A stretch of DNA of 64,000 bases from Phoenix dactylifera (taxonomy: Eukaryota > Streptophyta > Magnoliopsida > Arecales > Arecaceae), in assembly GCF_009389715.1 (NCBI RefSeq), contig NC_052399.1, positions 17,673,646 through 17,737,645 of the forward strand. The letters run 5' to 3'. The position numbers and the translations under genes are program-made. Below are positions 1-12,163 of this stretch, piece by piece. The notes under the pieces are model-generated. The model searched no databases. It was not told the origin of the DNA and saw only the letters and a list, made by a program, of their open reading frames with translations. Positions within the stretch are counted from its first letter, which is position 1. Each line of letters starts with the position of its first letter.

Positions 1-3000
1 AATTAAAGATAAGAAAAGGTATTCTTGCTTTGAGCTGATGCATAACAGCACAAAAACAAATGATCAATTTAGGAAGGAATCTACAAAAGATGCCACAAAT
101 CAATCAACAATTTTGCTATATCCAGATGCTCATCTTATGTACTTAGGCCTCTCTATTGCACTGTATTATTACGTTTATAAGTTAAATTTCTTAATAACTA
201 CTAGAACTCTTCAGCTATAATTAATTCTAACTATTTATTAATTTTCTTTCAAGAATTAGATTCACTACCTCACCACTTTTAGCCTTCATGTCGAGAAGCT
301 AGATGATTTAATTAGAGTTCTGAAAAAACCTTTTACAGGATACCCATCATAGCAACTCCCCACCAACTGATGAATGATTTGAACCCTAAGACATAAATTG
401 TGGGTCTTATTTGAATTGTGATCAAAGAAAAAAAAGCTACAGATGCAAAAGGTTGCAGATATTTACTTAAATTATTGCTTAAATTGTTATCAAAAAACAG
501 CAGTTACGAAGTTGTTATGACACAAAATTTATTTAAATTGAAGGAGAGCCAGACATGTCACAAACAACAGTATTACTTTTCTATGTTCACTGCCTTTCAT
601 GTTTCATCATGCCCACATTACTGTGAAAGTATAAATTATGCCCTGCATAAGAGAAATTACCTTGGCAGAAATCATTAGCATTGTTATGGCAGATTGAAGT
701 GATGAATCATTCCTACGCTGATATGCCTATTTAAATTGAGAATCAAAATAATAAAACGGTAAGAGTTAGAGCAAAAAGAAAAGTTGACCTGCAAATAATA
801 GAAGCAGAGAAAGAAAACAAGGAAAAAATGCACCAAAGTGAAATTTTCTATATGTGAAGTTGCTTCTAGTTATATGAATTGAAGTATCTTGAATTATGCA
901 GATTACAAAAACCAACATATCTTCAGCAGGATAGGAGAGGAAGGTTGGATCAACTAAGCATATCCAACTACAACAACACATTCACTCTTTCCAACGACTT
1001 CATCAGGTACTCCATGTCAAAATGTCATGCAAGGGAACAAAATATGACATGTAATTAATCTTTTAAAAGAAACTGATGTGATATGAATGCACCTTCTAGA
1101 AACAAATGTATAAATCTAAAAAACAAAGACATGACCATATTTAACTATTTGGTACCTCATACTTGGGGAAAAGTGATAAGAGCGGCAAATATTATGGGTC
1201 AAGGCATAATATACACAAAACTCAAAAGCAACAAAAAAAGGAACAAAATGCATATAGTACCTGGATCTTTACAACATAGTTTAAATTCACCTGCAATTCC
1301 ACAGATGCACACCCTTTCCATCCTAGAGCTACATATCAACTATCAATACCATGTAATACTAGAAATTGATGATACATGGCAATAAGAATCAAATATAGTT
1401 GATAATTCTAAAAACCAAAATATATAAATTGTTGCATTGCTTTTTAAAAAACAGGCTATTTTTCAATATGTGGTCCAGTGCTATAAGTAAAAGTATAGTA
1501 TACTGGTTCTACTAATGCATATCATAACAATTCATTGCTGCAAGGATGTATGCTATTATACCTTTTTTTCACAAAAAAAAAAAAAAAAAAACAAGCATGA
1601 ATTTCAGCAGCTGTCAACAATGCCTATCTATTATCAGAGAGATGTCCAAAATAGTCCATATTACGGGCAGAAGTGTTCCCTTAGTGCACATTCATGTATA
1701 TTGTCAAACAAATAGCAGCACTATGCATCTTTTGACGTCAGGTCTTGCCACATTGTCGCAATGGAACAATAAGATGGTGGTGTGGAACAGTACCACCAAA
1801 AATCATCCTATCTTCATAGCTTCAGCACATTCATTAAGAGAGCTTTCAATCTATCACCAACCTTCAATTTTTTTCAAGTTACATAGCACATTTACAAGTA
1901 GCACCATCTTATTTTTTAAAGGTAAAAATATACCAACTAAACAGCAGATTCAGGCCAGAGGCATGGGGAGGTGCTCCTAGAAGAAATTACGAAATTGGAG
2001 TGACACAAAAAATAGTTTAGACGTACTGATCATAATTTTATAAGATAATAAACATCAATTTATCTGGTTTTCTTTATATAAGTAAATTTGGTGATTACAT
2101 ATATTATATATGGACGAAAAAAAGCTACCACTATGACTACGATCAAATGAAACTTAGATTTAATAAAACTATTATAGAGGCATGAGCAACCACAGGTTTA
2201 GAAACAAATAATTAGAGACTGATCAAAAATCCAGATGAAACCAATAGAACAATGTGAAGGACAACATGCAATAAAACACAAGTATAACAAAGGTAGCTAA
2301 ACAACATGACATGTTTTATCTCACACTTACACTAACATGACCTTGCAATATTTTTGTTTGGACAGAGCTTTACTGAACAATAAGATGGCAGTTTCAGTAG
2401 AAGCTTTACAGACCGATGCCTCTTGATTTTTTTGGATGTAGTGCAGCCAAATTAGCAATAGAGATGTTTGATATCCATGGTGGTAAATAATAAAAAACCA
2501 AGCACAGAAGCAGGAATAGATAAGTAGCAACATCCAAATCAAAAATTACAAATACTAAGGGGGTGCCATATGATGGTGATATAATTCTTCCAAGGAATAT
2601 CATACACGTGCATGCGTGCGGGCACAAAAGGATGGCTTAAAAATGAACCAGTAGAGAGTGTCTAGCCTGCAATTCGTTGGAAATATTGTTGAGTTTAATT
2701 GTGAATTCCAGATATTTGATAAAAAAGACATGTGGTTCTCCTAATAAGCACTTATTAAGCCAAAGTAAATTTCCTTACGTATGGCAAAAAGCATAGATTT
2801 TGTGCATCGTTCCTCTTATTTTAGTTATAGGTCATTGTATAGGATAATATGCAATATCTAAAGAATGAAGAATCACCAAGAGAAACAACTGAATTATAAA
2901 TGCATGCCCCTAATCATCAAAAGACCTTGTTTAGGAGGATAAGTGGTACATGACCACTTCAGAGAGTAGCTATCATCATCTACCGGGAGGATAACATCCC

Positions 3001-4397
3001 TATACGGTATAAATCACCTCTTTAGCAGCTCAATGATAAGAGTTTGTGCATTAAATACATGTTTTATTATTATAAACATTCTCCTTATCCACAAGGAACA
3101 AAAAGTGCATGTATTAAGATGGCACATTAGCATACTTGTAGAACTACCAAGTATATACTAGAAATTGGAGGCATCAGTGGAGTAAAATAGACTTCAATCC
3201 ATGCTTGAAAGACTATGAAAAGCTACCCAAGCCATATGCCAATAAACTAATAGATTACTTTGCCTTGTCACAAGATTAATCCACCTTGCATTCTTCCCAA
3301 ACAACAAGAAAAGAATATCATTTACTTCTTTTCTAACAAACCATCACATAGCAAGGCAATCAAACAACTGTATCTGTTTTTCCTTCCTAGTAGAACAAAT
3401 TTTATATATCAAGAACTAACTTATTCATGTTCTCATGTGTAGACACTCTATAAATCATATCAAGTGATTTCCTTCTGGACCTCACAGATAGTAGGTGTTA
3501 CCCTTCAAACACCAAAGACACTAAGTGATTTCCTACAATTAATAGAAAAGACAAACATGTTTTAAGACTGTTTCTTCCTCTACAAGACCAAATATTATAG
3601 GATTTCCAAAGTCTATCTCTTAAAGCTACATTTTGGCTTCATTGCCCTGATATTCCGCAAATCATAGTCTCTTAATATGTTATGTAACTCCTTGTTGGAT
3701 ACAACTACAAGAATCTAATAATATTATACAATCTCATAATTTATCCTTTTAACAATTTAAAATACCTCATGCCTTAAATATTGTGAAGATTAGACAAGGC
3801 AAGTATATCAAAGATACTTCTATCTCAGTGAAGTTAGAAAGTAACACTAAGAACTTCACATAGAATACGTTAAGCTTTTGTTTATTTTGAATAAAGTGGA
3901 TTATCATGTTATCTTGCTAAGGCCACAATATTTCACAGAATAATCTTATCCATACAGCTGTTGTAGTTAAGATAAATCTATGAGTTCATTATATGGATAT
4001 TATCTTCAATTAAATAATAATGAAATGTGTATTATATCTTTCTGTGATATACTAGGTAGGCTGCATGGCAAATAGAAACAATTCATGCAAGATATCACAG
4101 CTGTAAAATAATATTCCCTTAACCATCTCATGTTATCCAGGTGGCATTTAAATCATTCTTTACAGCATAAATTATTTAAAACAAAAGCAGCTTTCAGAAA
4201 TAATTTTAACATTATTATATCCAAGGATGCTGCATCTACTCAACAATAAGAAAATTAACATTAAATAATTCCAGTAATGTACACAAAATGCTTGCAAAAG
4301 CAAAGTTTTTAGAAAAAGTAATATCCTTTAAGGAGAAAGTGTGTTTAAACAGTAAAATTTTCCCTGAAGGACTGAAATAAACTTTGAGTAAATTTAC
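1..4397 (-). other. Intronic sequence of the PIAL gene, no coding exon recognised
   Basis: AT-rich DNA downstream of the donor at 4396-4397 on the minus strand. Short open frames on both strands have no family resemblance and low-complexity composition. A poly(A) run lies at about 1574-1592. I see no tRNA, no LINE tail with target duplication and no further exon of the ligase. Confidence 0.5.
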
Positions 4398-6452
4398 CTG
4401 TTTTATTAGTGGAGGCAGACGATGGGCTATTCCAGGAATATCATTGCTTGAGAGTGCATAATCAATGCCTCTGCATTTATCAGGAATATGTAATAAAGAA
4501 GAATTCCTATGATCAGCATGACTTCTTATTAGCATGTAAAATATAATTATTCTGGCATATTGACCTTACATTTCTTTCAACGTAAAAGAACAAACATTAA
4601 AAATATATACAAAAGAATTATGCTGTATTGATGAACATAAACATGTTAGAAGTCAGCTTACAAGAAAAAGTAGAACATGAACACCACAAAGGACCAAAAG
4701 TATAATGAGACCTATATATAGAAACCCACTATAAGCATGAGAAAAGAAAAAGAGCATGAGAAGGGAGCGCTAAAAAACATGCACGAACAACAATACGACT
4801 TTTAATACGTATTTCCCTTTTAAATGATCCATAGAAAAAAATTATTGCAGAAATCCACAATAGGCAGGAATTAACACCAAATTGACAATATAACCATGTA
4901 ATTGAATAGTCAAAATAAACCAGCAGAGTCTTTTGCCCATAGTTATTGATTACATAATCTAATTCTTAGATAAAACGCAAGCTGGCTGTATATAAATTAA
5001 TAGTCATTAGAAGTACATAAGCATCAATTTCAATACCAATATGTGCTGCAAATGAAATTACAAACATAATGTTTTTCTGATCAGTTTCAAATGGGGCTAT
5101 GTTAAAATATATGTTCGTACAAGATTTAAGGCACCTTTTTCTCATTTGGTCTTTCCTTTCCCTCTCTTTATTAATGCTACTTAAGCCTTCTCCAAGATGT
5201 GCTCAAACCAAAACTAGACTAAGGTCTGAACAAACCCATATTTAACTAAGGACGGAACAAATTCCAAGATCTAATGGCTGAATATTTGCCCTTCTTGAGG
5301 GATTTTTTTTTTTCAAATTGCAGTTGCAAATTATAGTGTGCAGTCAGAAATTTGACAAAGGCATTAATTTCTGGATGACATTAATGTATCTTCTGGTCTT
5401 TTAGTGATATATTAAAATTCTTTAATGCCCTGCAAGTTTGTACCTCCTGGATAATGTATTGATTTAGAAATTTATTTTTGGACTATAGGTGCACATATCT
5501 AAATATATGTATATATATGTATGTGTGTGTGTGTATACATACATACATACGTATATATGTATGTATGAAGACACATTGATGTCATGCGGCCGATAAAACA
5601 AGTTATTTTGGTGAACGAAATTATATTCTTTTGTCATTAATAGACCTTTTTCTATTAATCATGTTGTTGCCCTCTTGGCAAATTTCTTGCGTGTGGTGAT
5701 ACATCTTGATCTCTGCCTTTAAAATACCTACTATTTGTACGAGGACCAGCATCAATCATTATCTGAGCAAAAAAAGAAAGGAATCTAAACAGGAGTTCTA
5801 CTAATTTCTTGAATGTGGCAATAAATCTTGATGTCCGCCCTTAAAATGCTTCCTATTTTTAGGATGACCAAGCATCAATCATTATCTGAGCAAAAAAGAC
5901 AAGGAATTTAAACAGAAAGAAACCATGATCACTCAAGAATCAACAGAACTTACAAGACCGCAAAAGATTTACAGCAACTTCATTCAAGAAAATAACGATC
6001 GCAATCATCATTGGCTCAAACAGTAGACAATACCGAGAATCCAATTCAAACGAGGCATATCACCTCAAGATTCAGAACCCCTTAGCAGTCATGTTATATT
6101 TCTTGGTTTTTTAACCATCTTGCTTGCCAAGAATCATTAAAGGGATACCAAGAAAACAGTAGCGTATCGCAAAAAGAATTGGAAAAGAAGAAAGGGCAAG
6201 CACGGCAAAAAACCAACAGTGACGACAGTACCTGGCGAGGGCAAAGTAGAGGCGGAAGAGCTCGAACGGGGTCACACGGATAGCTCCATTGATGTACAAG
6301 GCGAGGCGCTTCACGACGGCCTCGAGGCGGACGGCGTTGGCTTCCACCGCCGTGGCCACCGGCATCTGAGAGGCCACGGGCACCGCCGCCGCGGGACGCT
6401 GGGAGGGAGGAGGGGGAGGAGCCGGAGGCTGAGGAACAGCACTCGCCATCAT
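4398..6452 (-). CDS. PIAL: PIAL-type E4 SUMO-protein ligase, first two coding exons (gene continues off left edge)
   Basis: Two exons join cleanly: exon 1 is 6232-6452 (221 nt, from ATG) and exon 2 is 4398-4470 (73 nt); both borders are GT-AG and the joined frame gives 98 residues ending in phase 0. After a Pro/Ala-rich start (residues 1-35) comes a helical segment with the motifs LEAVVKRLALYI, FELFRLYFALARGIDYAL and SSNDIPGIAHRLPPLIKQ. From memory, this spacing matches the N-terminus of plant PIAL1/PIAL2 proteins, where a GIDFAI..NDIP block precedes the SP-RING. Family members extend SUMO chains and also act in silencing complexes. The SP-RING and later exons are not in this window; no convincing third exon was found in 1-4397, so intron 2 is longer than that. 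A second ATG follows immediately (Met-Met). Paralog assignment (PIAL1 or PIAL2) is not possible from this part. Confidence 0.75.
5500..5568. repeat. Compound microsatellite (AT/TG/ATAC)
   Basis: Runs of TATATG, then GTGTGTGTGT, then ACATACATACATAC and TATGTATG follow each other without interruption inside PIAL intron 1. Confidence 0.9.
5681..5920. repeat. Two-copy tandem duplication, period about 122 bp
   Basis: Copy 1 (5681-5802) and copy 2 (5803-5920) both start AATTTCTTG, share TCTTGAT..C.GCC.TTAAAAT in the middle, and both contain AGCATCAATCATTATCTGAG followed by an A-rich stretch. Divergence of the order of 15-20 percent by eye suggests an old duplication. Confidence 0.8.
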
Positions 6453-6751
6453 CCCTCCTTGCTCTCTTCTCCTCTCGCTCTCTTACTCTTCTTGGCTCTC
6501 TTCTCTTCTCGGGAGTCGGAGGGGTTGGTAGAAGGAGTCGGAGAAGGGTTTCCCCGTCACGGCCAGGTCGAAGAGAAACGGTTGGAAATAAAAAGAAAGA
6601 GGAGATGGTTATAAACAGGGAAGGCCCTTGGCTTTTATTTATCGCCCGGTTCGGTCCTCAGACGTCGACCCACCGTTTCTTTTACCATTTGGTACAGCGG
6701 AGGATGCCAACGAACATGAGAGGCAGCCCACAGTATCAGCTTGGATCAGAA
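6453..6751 (-). promoter_or_regulatory. 5' flank of the PIAL gene
   Basis: Upstream of the ATG on the minus strand the DNA is a purine-rich leader (6453-6600, seen as CT-rich on the plus strand), typical of a plant 5' leader. No clear TATA box is visible. The array of 1.8 kb repeats begins directly after this at about 6752, so the gene has only about 300 bp of unique upstream DNA. Confidence 0.4.
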
Positions 6752-9700
6752 CAGCCAATTTCAGCATGGAAAAATTTAAGCCAGCCTCCAAACCATGACT
6801 TGGGTGTCTATAAATTCAAAATTTAGAAATCTAGAAGGCCTTCTGCCCCTCTTTGTCTGTTATACAGCCACTTCAACTGGGTTCTCAGATCGATTTGAGG
6901 CCACGCTGACCCAGTAATTTTGGTTGTTAGGGTTAATAAAAGGTAAGGTTATAGTAGGTGAGAGTGATTAGAAGAATGCAATACCCTCCAGCTTAATTAA
7001 CTAGTATAACCATAGTAAAGGTAAAATACAAAACTATATATTCTAAAGACAAATATCATTTTCTTGCGAGACGCACCAAACCCTAACGAATCGAATCAAA
7101 CCCTAACAACTTGCATTAACTTTGAGATAAGTGCCTTGGACATTTTAAATCCCTATTAACTTGCAAAATTGTCTCATTCGCAGCATTCATTGCACATAGC
7201 TCTCGTGAATTGCTTTAACTTTCATGAGTGCTTTGAACCTTTTTTTTATCTCTATTAGCTAGCAAATATTGTCCCATTAGCGCCTTCGGTTGTTTTAGCT
7301 AACAAATTTTGTCTCACTACCAGTATCGGTTGTTCGAGTTGACAGACTCACTAGCAGCACTTGTTTTTTTAGCTTGCAAGTGTCGTTTCATTCATAGCAT
7401 TGGCTATTTCAATGGCCAACATTGCCTTGTTCACACAGTCCATTATTTTGGCTATCAAATATTCTCATGTTATTGCCATCCATTACTTTAGCTAAGCAGG
7501 TAGTACATATTATCTCGTTTGCAATGTTAGACATTTTACCTAACAAACAAAATTTTATCCATACGATCAATCTTAAAGATATAATGTAATATAACTAGAT
7601 CATTATATTTTTTAAAAAATATTCTATAATTAATGATTTTCTAAACCAGTTCAAAAATATTGGCCCGCTATCCTTAAGCATGAGGGACTTAAGAAAGTCT
7701 AACTAATGAGCACGAAAACTCCTTTCTTGGAATCTTAAATCCATTTAATGAGAAGCGGAGTTGCAACTTATGCAAGTAGGTTTAAATTAATGACTAAGTC
7801 CTACCCACTATCTAAACTAGATGATTAAGGGCTAAGTTATACCTAAATTCTAAATCGACAGTCCAACCCATAAGGCAACCCAACTCAACATTTTTTTGAG
7901 AAATTAGAGGCTACAGTATCTCCGTAATTTTGGCTATTAGGGTTGATAAGAGGTAAAGTTGCATTAGGAAAAATGTGAGTGCTGCGATTAAGGAAATTTA
8001 ATACGTAAAACCATGATAGGAAAAAATATAAAAATGAATTTTAAGTAAACATTCATCATTCTCTTGCGAGGCATATCAAATGCTTGCGAATCATATTAAC
8101 TTTTAGATAAGTATGTTGGACGTTTAATATCTCTATTAGCTTGCAAACATTGTCTAATTCGCAGCGTCTGTTATACTAAAGTTTAGTAAATTGCATTAAC
8201 TCTCACATAACTGTCTTGGACATTTCGCCTACAAACTAATAAATTTTGTCCCATTCGCAATGTCAGTCGTTCCAGCTAGCAATTACTACCTCACTATCGA
8301 CACTGGTTGTTTAACTTAATAGGTATTGACTCACTTATAGCACTTGTTGTTTTAGCTAGTAAATATTATTTCATTTGGAGTATTGATTATTTTAGCCGGC
8401 AGCCTCATTCACAGCGTTTGTTGTTTTAGCTATCAAATATCCTCCCATTTATAGCATCAATTGTTAGCTAAACAAATATGGTCTCACTTGCCATATCAGT
8501 TATTTTAGCTAGCAAATTTTGTCCCATCCATATAGTCGATTATGAAGATCATGATGCAGCCAATTTCAGTATGGAAAAATTTAAGCCAACCTCCAAGCTA
8601 TAACTTGGATGTCTATAAATTCAAAATTTAGAAATCTAGGAGGCCCTTCTACCCCTCTTTGTTTGTTGTACAGCCACTTCAACTAGGTTTTGAGATCGAT
8701 TTGAGGCCATGCTGACCCAGTAATTTTGGTTGTTAGGGTTAATAAAAGGTAAGGTTATAGTAGGTGAGAGTGATTAGAAGAATGCAATGCCCTCCAACTT
8801 AATTAACTAATATAACCATAGTAAAGGTAAAGTACAAAACTATATATTCTAAAGACAAATATCATTTTCTTGCGAGACGCACCAAACCCTAACGAATCGG
8901 TTCAAACCCTAACAAGTTGCATTAACTTTGAGATAAGTGTCTTGGACATTTTATATCCCTATTAACTTGCAAAATTGTCTCATTCGTAGCATTCGTTGCA
9001 GATAGCTCTCGTGAATTGCTTTAACTTTCATGAGTGCTTTGAACATTTTTTTTATCTCTATTAGCTAGCAAATATTGTCCCATTAGCACCTTCGGTTGTT
9101 TTAGCTAACAAATTTTGTCTCACTACCAGTATCGGTTGTTCGAGTTGACAGACTCACTAGCAGCACTCATTTTTTTAGCTTACAAGTGTCATTTCATTCA
9201 TAGCATTGGCTATTTCAATGGCCAACATTGCCTTGTTCACACAGTCCATTATTTTGGCTATCAAATATTCTCATGTTATTGCCATCCATTACTTTAGCTA
9301 AGCAAGTAGTACATATTATCTCGTTTGCAATGTCAGACATTTTACCTAACAAACAAAATTTTATCCATACGATCAATCTTAAAGATATAATGTAATATAA
9401 CTAAATCATTATATTTTAAAAAAAATATTCTATAATTAATGATTTTCTAAACCAGTTCAAAAATATTGGCCCGCTATCCTTAAGCATGAGGGACTTAAGA
9501 AAGTCTAACTAATGAGCACGAAAACTCCTTTCTTGGAATCTTAAATCCATTTAATGAGAAGCGGAGTTGCAACTTATGCAAGTAGGTTTAAATTAATGAC
9601 TAAGTCCTACCCACTATCTAAACTAGATGATTAAGGGCTAAGTTATACCTAAATTCTAAATTGACAGTCCAACCCATAAGGCAACCCAACTCAACATTTT

Positions 9701-12163
9701 TTTGAAAAATTAGAGGCTACAGTATCTCCGTAATTTTGGCTATTAGGGTTGATAAGAGGTAAAGTTGCATTAGGAAAAATGTGAGTGCTGCGATTAAGGA
9801 AATTTAATACGTAAAACCATGATAGGAAAAAATATAAAAATGAATTTTAAGTAAACATTCATCATTCTCTTGCAAGGCATATCAAATGCTTGCGAATCAT
9901 ATTAACTTTTAGATAAGTATGTTGGACGTTTTATATCTCTATTAGCTTGCAAACATTGTCTAATTCGCAGCGTCTGTTACACTAAAGTTTAGTAAATTGC
10001 ATTAACTCTCACATAACTGTCTTGGACATTTCGCCTACAAACTAATAAGTTTTGTCCCATTCGCAATGTCAGTCGTTCTAGCTAGCAATTACTACCTCAC
10101 TATCAACACTGGTTGTTTAACTTAATAGGTATTGACTCACTTATAGCACTTGTTGTTTTAGCTAGTAAATATTATTTCATTTGGAGTATTGATTATTTTA
10201 GCCGGCAGCCTCATTCACAGCGTTTGTTGTTTTAGCTATCAAATATCCTCCCATTTATAGCATCAATTGTTAGCTAAACAAATATGGTCTCACTTGCCAT
10301 ATCAGTTATTTTAGCTAGCAAATTTTGTCCCATCCATATAGTCGATTATGAAGATCATGATGCAGCCAATTTCAGTATGGAAAAATTTAAGCCAACCTCC
10401 AAGCTATAACTTGGATGTCTATAAATTCAAAATTTAGAAATCTAGGAGGCCCTTCTACCCCTCTTTGTTTGTTGTACAGCCACTTCAACTAGGTTTTGAG
10501 ATCGATTTGAGGCCATGCTGACCCAGTAATTTTGGTTGTTAGGGTTAATAAAAGGTAAGGTTATAGTAGGTGAGAGTGATTAGAAGAATGCAATGCCCTC
10601 CAACTTAATTAACTAATATAACCATAGTAAAGGTAAAGTACAAAACTATATATTCTAAAGACAAATATCATTTTCTTGCGAGACGCACCAAACCCTAACG
10701 AATCGGTTCAAACCCTAACAAGTTGCATTAACTTTGAGATAAGTGTCTTGGACATTTTATATCCCTATTAACTTGCAAAATTGTCTCATTCGTAGCATTC
10801 GTTGCAGATAGCTCTCGTGAATTGCTTTAACTTTCATGAGTGCTTTGAACATTTTTTTTATCTCTATTAGCTAGCAAATATTGTCCCATTAGCACCTTCG
10901 GTTGTTTTAGCTAACAAATTTTGTCTCACTACCAGTATCGGTTGTTCGAGTTGACAGACTCACTAGCAGCACTCATTTTTTTAGCTTACAAGTGTCATTT
11001 CATTCATAGCATTGGCTATTTCAATGGCCAACATTGCCTTGTTCACACAGTCCATTATTTTGGCTATCAAATATTCTCATGTTATTGCCATCCATTACTT
11101 TAGCTAAGCAAGTAGTACATATTATCTCGTTTGCAATGTCAGACATTTTACCTAACAAACAAAATTTTATCCATACATTCAATCTTAAAGATATAATGTA
11201 ATATAACTAAATCATTATATTTTAAAAAAAATATTCTATAATTAATGATTTTCTAAACCAGTTCAAAAATATTGGCCCGCTATCCTTAAGCATGAGGGAC
11301 TTAAGAAAGTCTAACTAACGAGCACGAAAACTCCTTTCTTGGAATCTTGAATCCATTTAATGAGAAGCGGAGTTGCAACCTATGCAAGTAGGTTTAAATT
11401 AATGACTAAGTCCTACCCACCATCTAAACTAGATGATTAAGGGCTAAGTTATACCTAAATTCTAAATCGACAGTCCAACCCATAAGGCAACCCAACTCAA
11501 ATTTTTTTTGAGAAATTAGAGGCTACACTAACTCGGTAATTTTGGCTATTAGGGTTGATAAGAGGTAAAGTTGCATTAGGAAAAATATGAGTGCTGCGAT
11601 TAAGGAAATTTAATACGTAAAACCATGATAGGAAAAAATATAAAAATGTATTTTAAGTAAACATTCATCATTCTCTTGCGAGGCACATCAAATGCTTGTG
11701 AATCATATTAACTTTTAGATAAGTATGTTGGACATTTTATATCTCTATTAGCTTGCAAACATTGTTCCATTCGTAGCGTCTGTTACACTAAAGTTTAGTA
11801 AATTGCATTAACTCTCAGATAATTGTCTTGGATGTTTTCTTCCCCTACAAACTAATAAATTTTGTCCCATTCGCAACCAGCTAGCAACTATTACCTCACT
11901 ACCGACACCGGTTGTTTAACCTAATAGGTATTGACTCACTTATAGCGCTTGTTGTTTTAGCTAATAAATATTATTTCATTCGGAGTATTGATTGTTTTAG
12001 CTAGCAGCCTCATTCACAGTGTTTGTTGTTTTAGCTATCAAATATCCTCCCATTTATAGCATCAATTGTTAGCGAAACAAATATTGTCTCACCTGCCACA
12101 TCGGTTATTTTAGCTAGCAAATTCTGTCACATCCATATAGTGGATTATGAAGATCATGATGCA
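6752..12163. repeat. Three-unit 1806 bp tandem array (higher-order repeat)
   Basis: Units start at CAGCCAATTTCAG at 6752, 8557 and 10363; the third ends at about 12163 where it diverges after GATGCA. Spacing is 1805 and 1806 bp. A 60-codon open frame recurs at 7309, 9115 and 10921, which shows the exact period but is not a gene. Each unit contains two related blocks: a longer one starting GAGGCCA near 6898 and a shorter one starting GAGGCTACAG near 7906, both followed by a TAATTTTGG..TTAGGGTT segment. Units differ by only a few percent from each other, so amplification is recent compared with the divergence between the two blocks. Each block is in turn made of degenerate ~40 bp motifs (consensus-like TTTTAGCTAGCAAATATTGT). 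No transposon ends or coding capacity were recognised. Confidence 0.95.

Larger units (their letters stand above)
4471..6231 (-). other. PIAL intron 1
   Basis: A 1.76 kb intron between the two recognised coding exons, GT at 6230-6231 and AG at 4471-4472 (read on the minus strand). It holds a microsatellite at about 5500-5568 and a tandem duplication at 5681-5920, both listed separately. Confidence 0.7.

Noticed and set aside
6219-6614. 131-codon plus-strand frame
   Set aside because: It is antisense to PIAL exon 1 and its leader and has a His/Arg/Gly composition caused by GC-rich coding on the other strand.
7309-11103. Three identical-looking 60-codon frames at 7309, 9115 and 10921
   Set aside because: They are the same segment of the tandem array seen three times, open by chance; no start context or domain.
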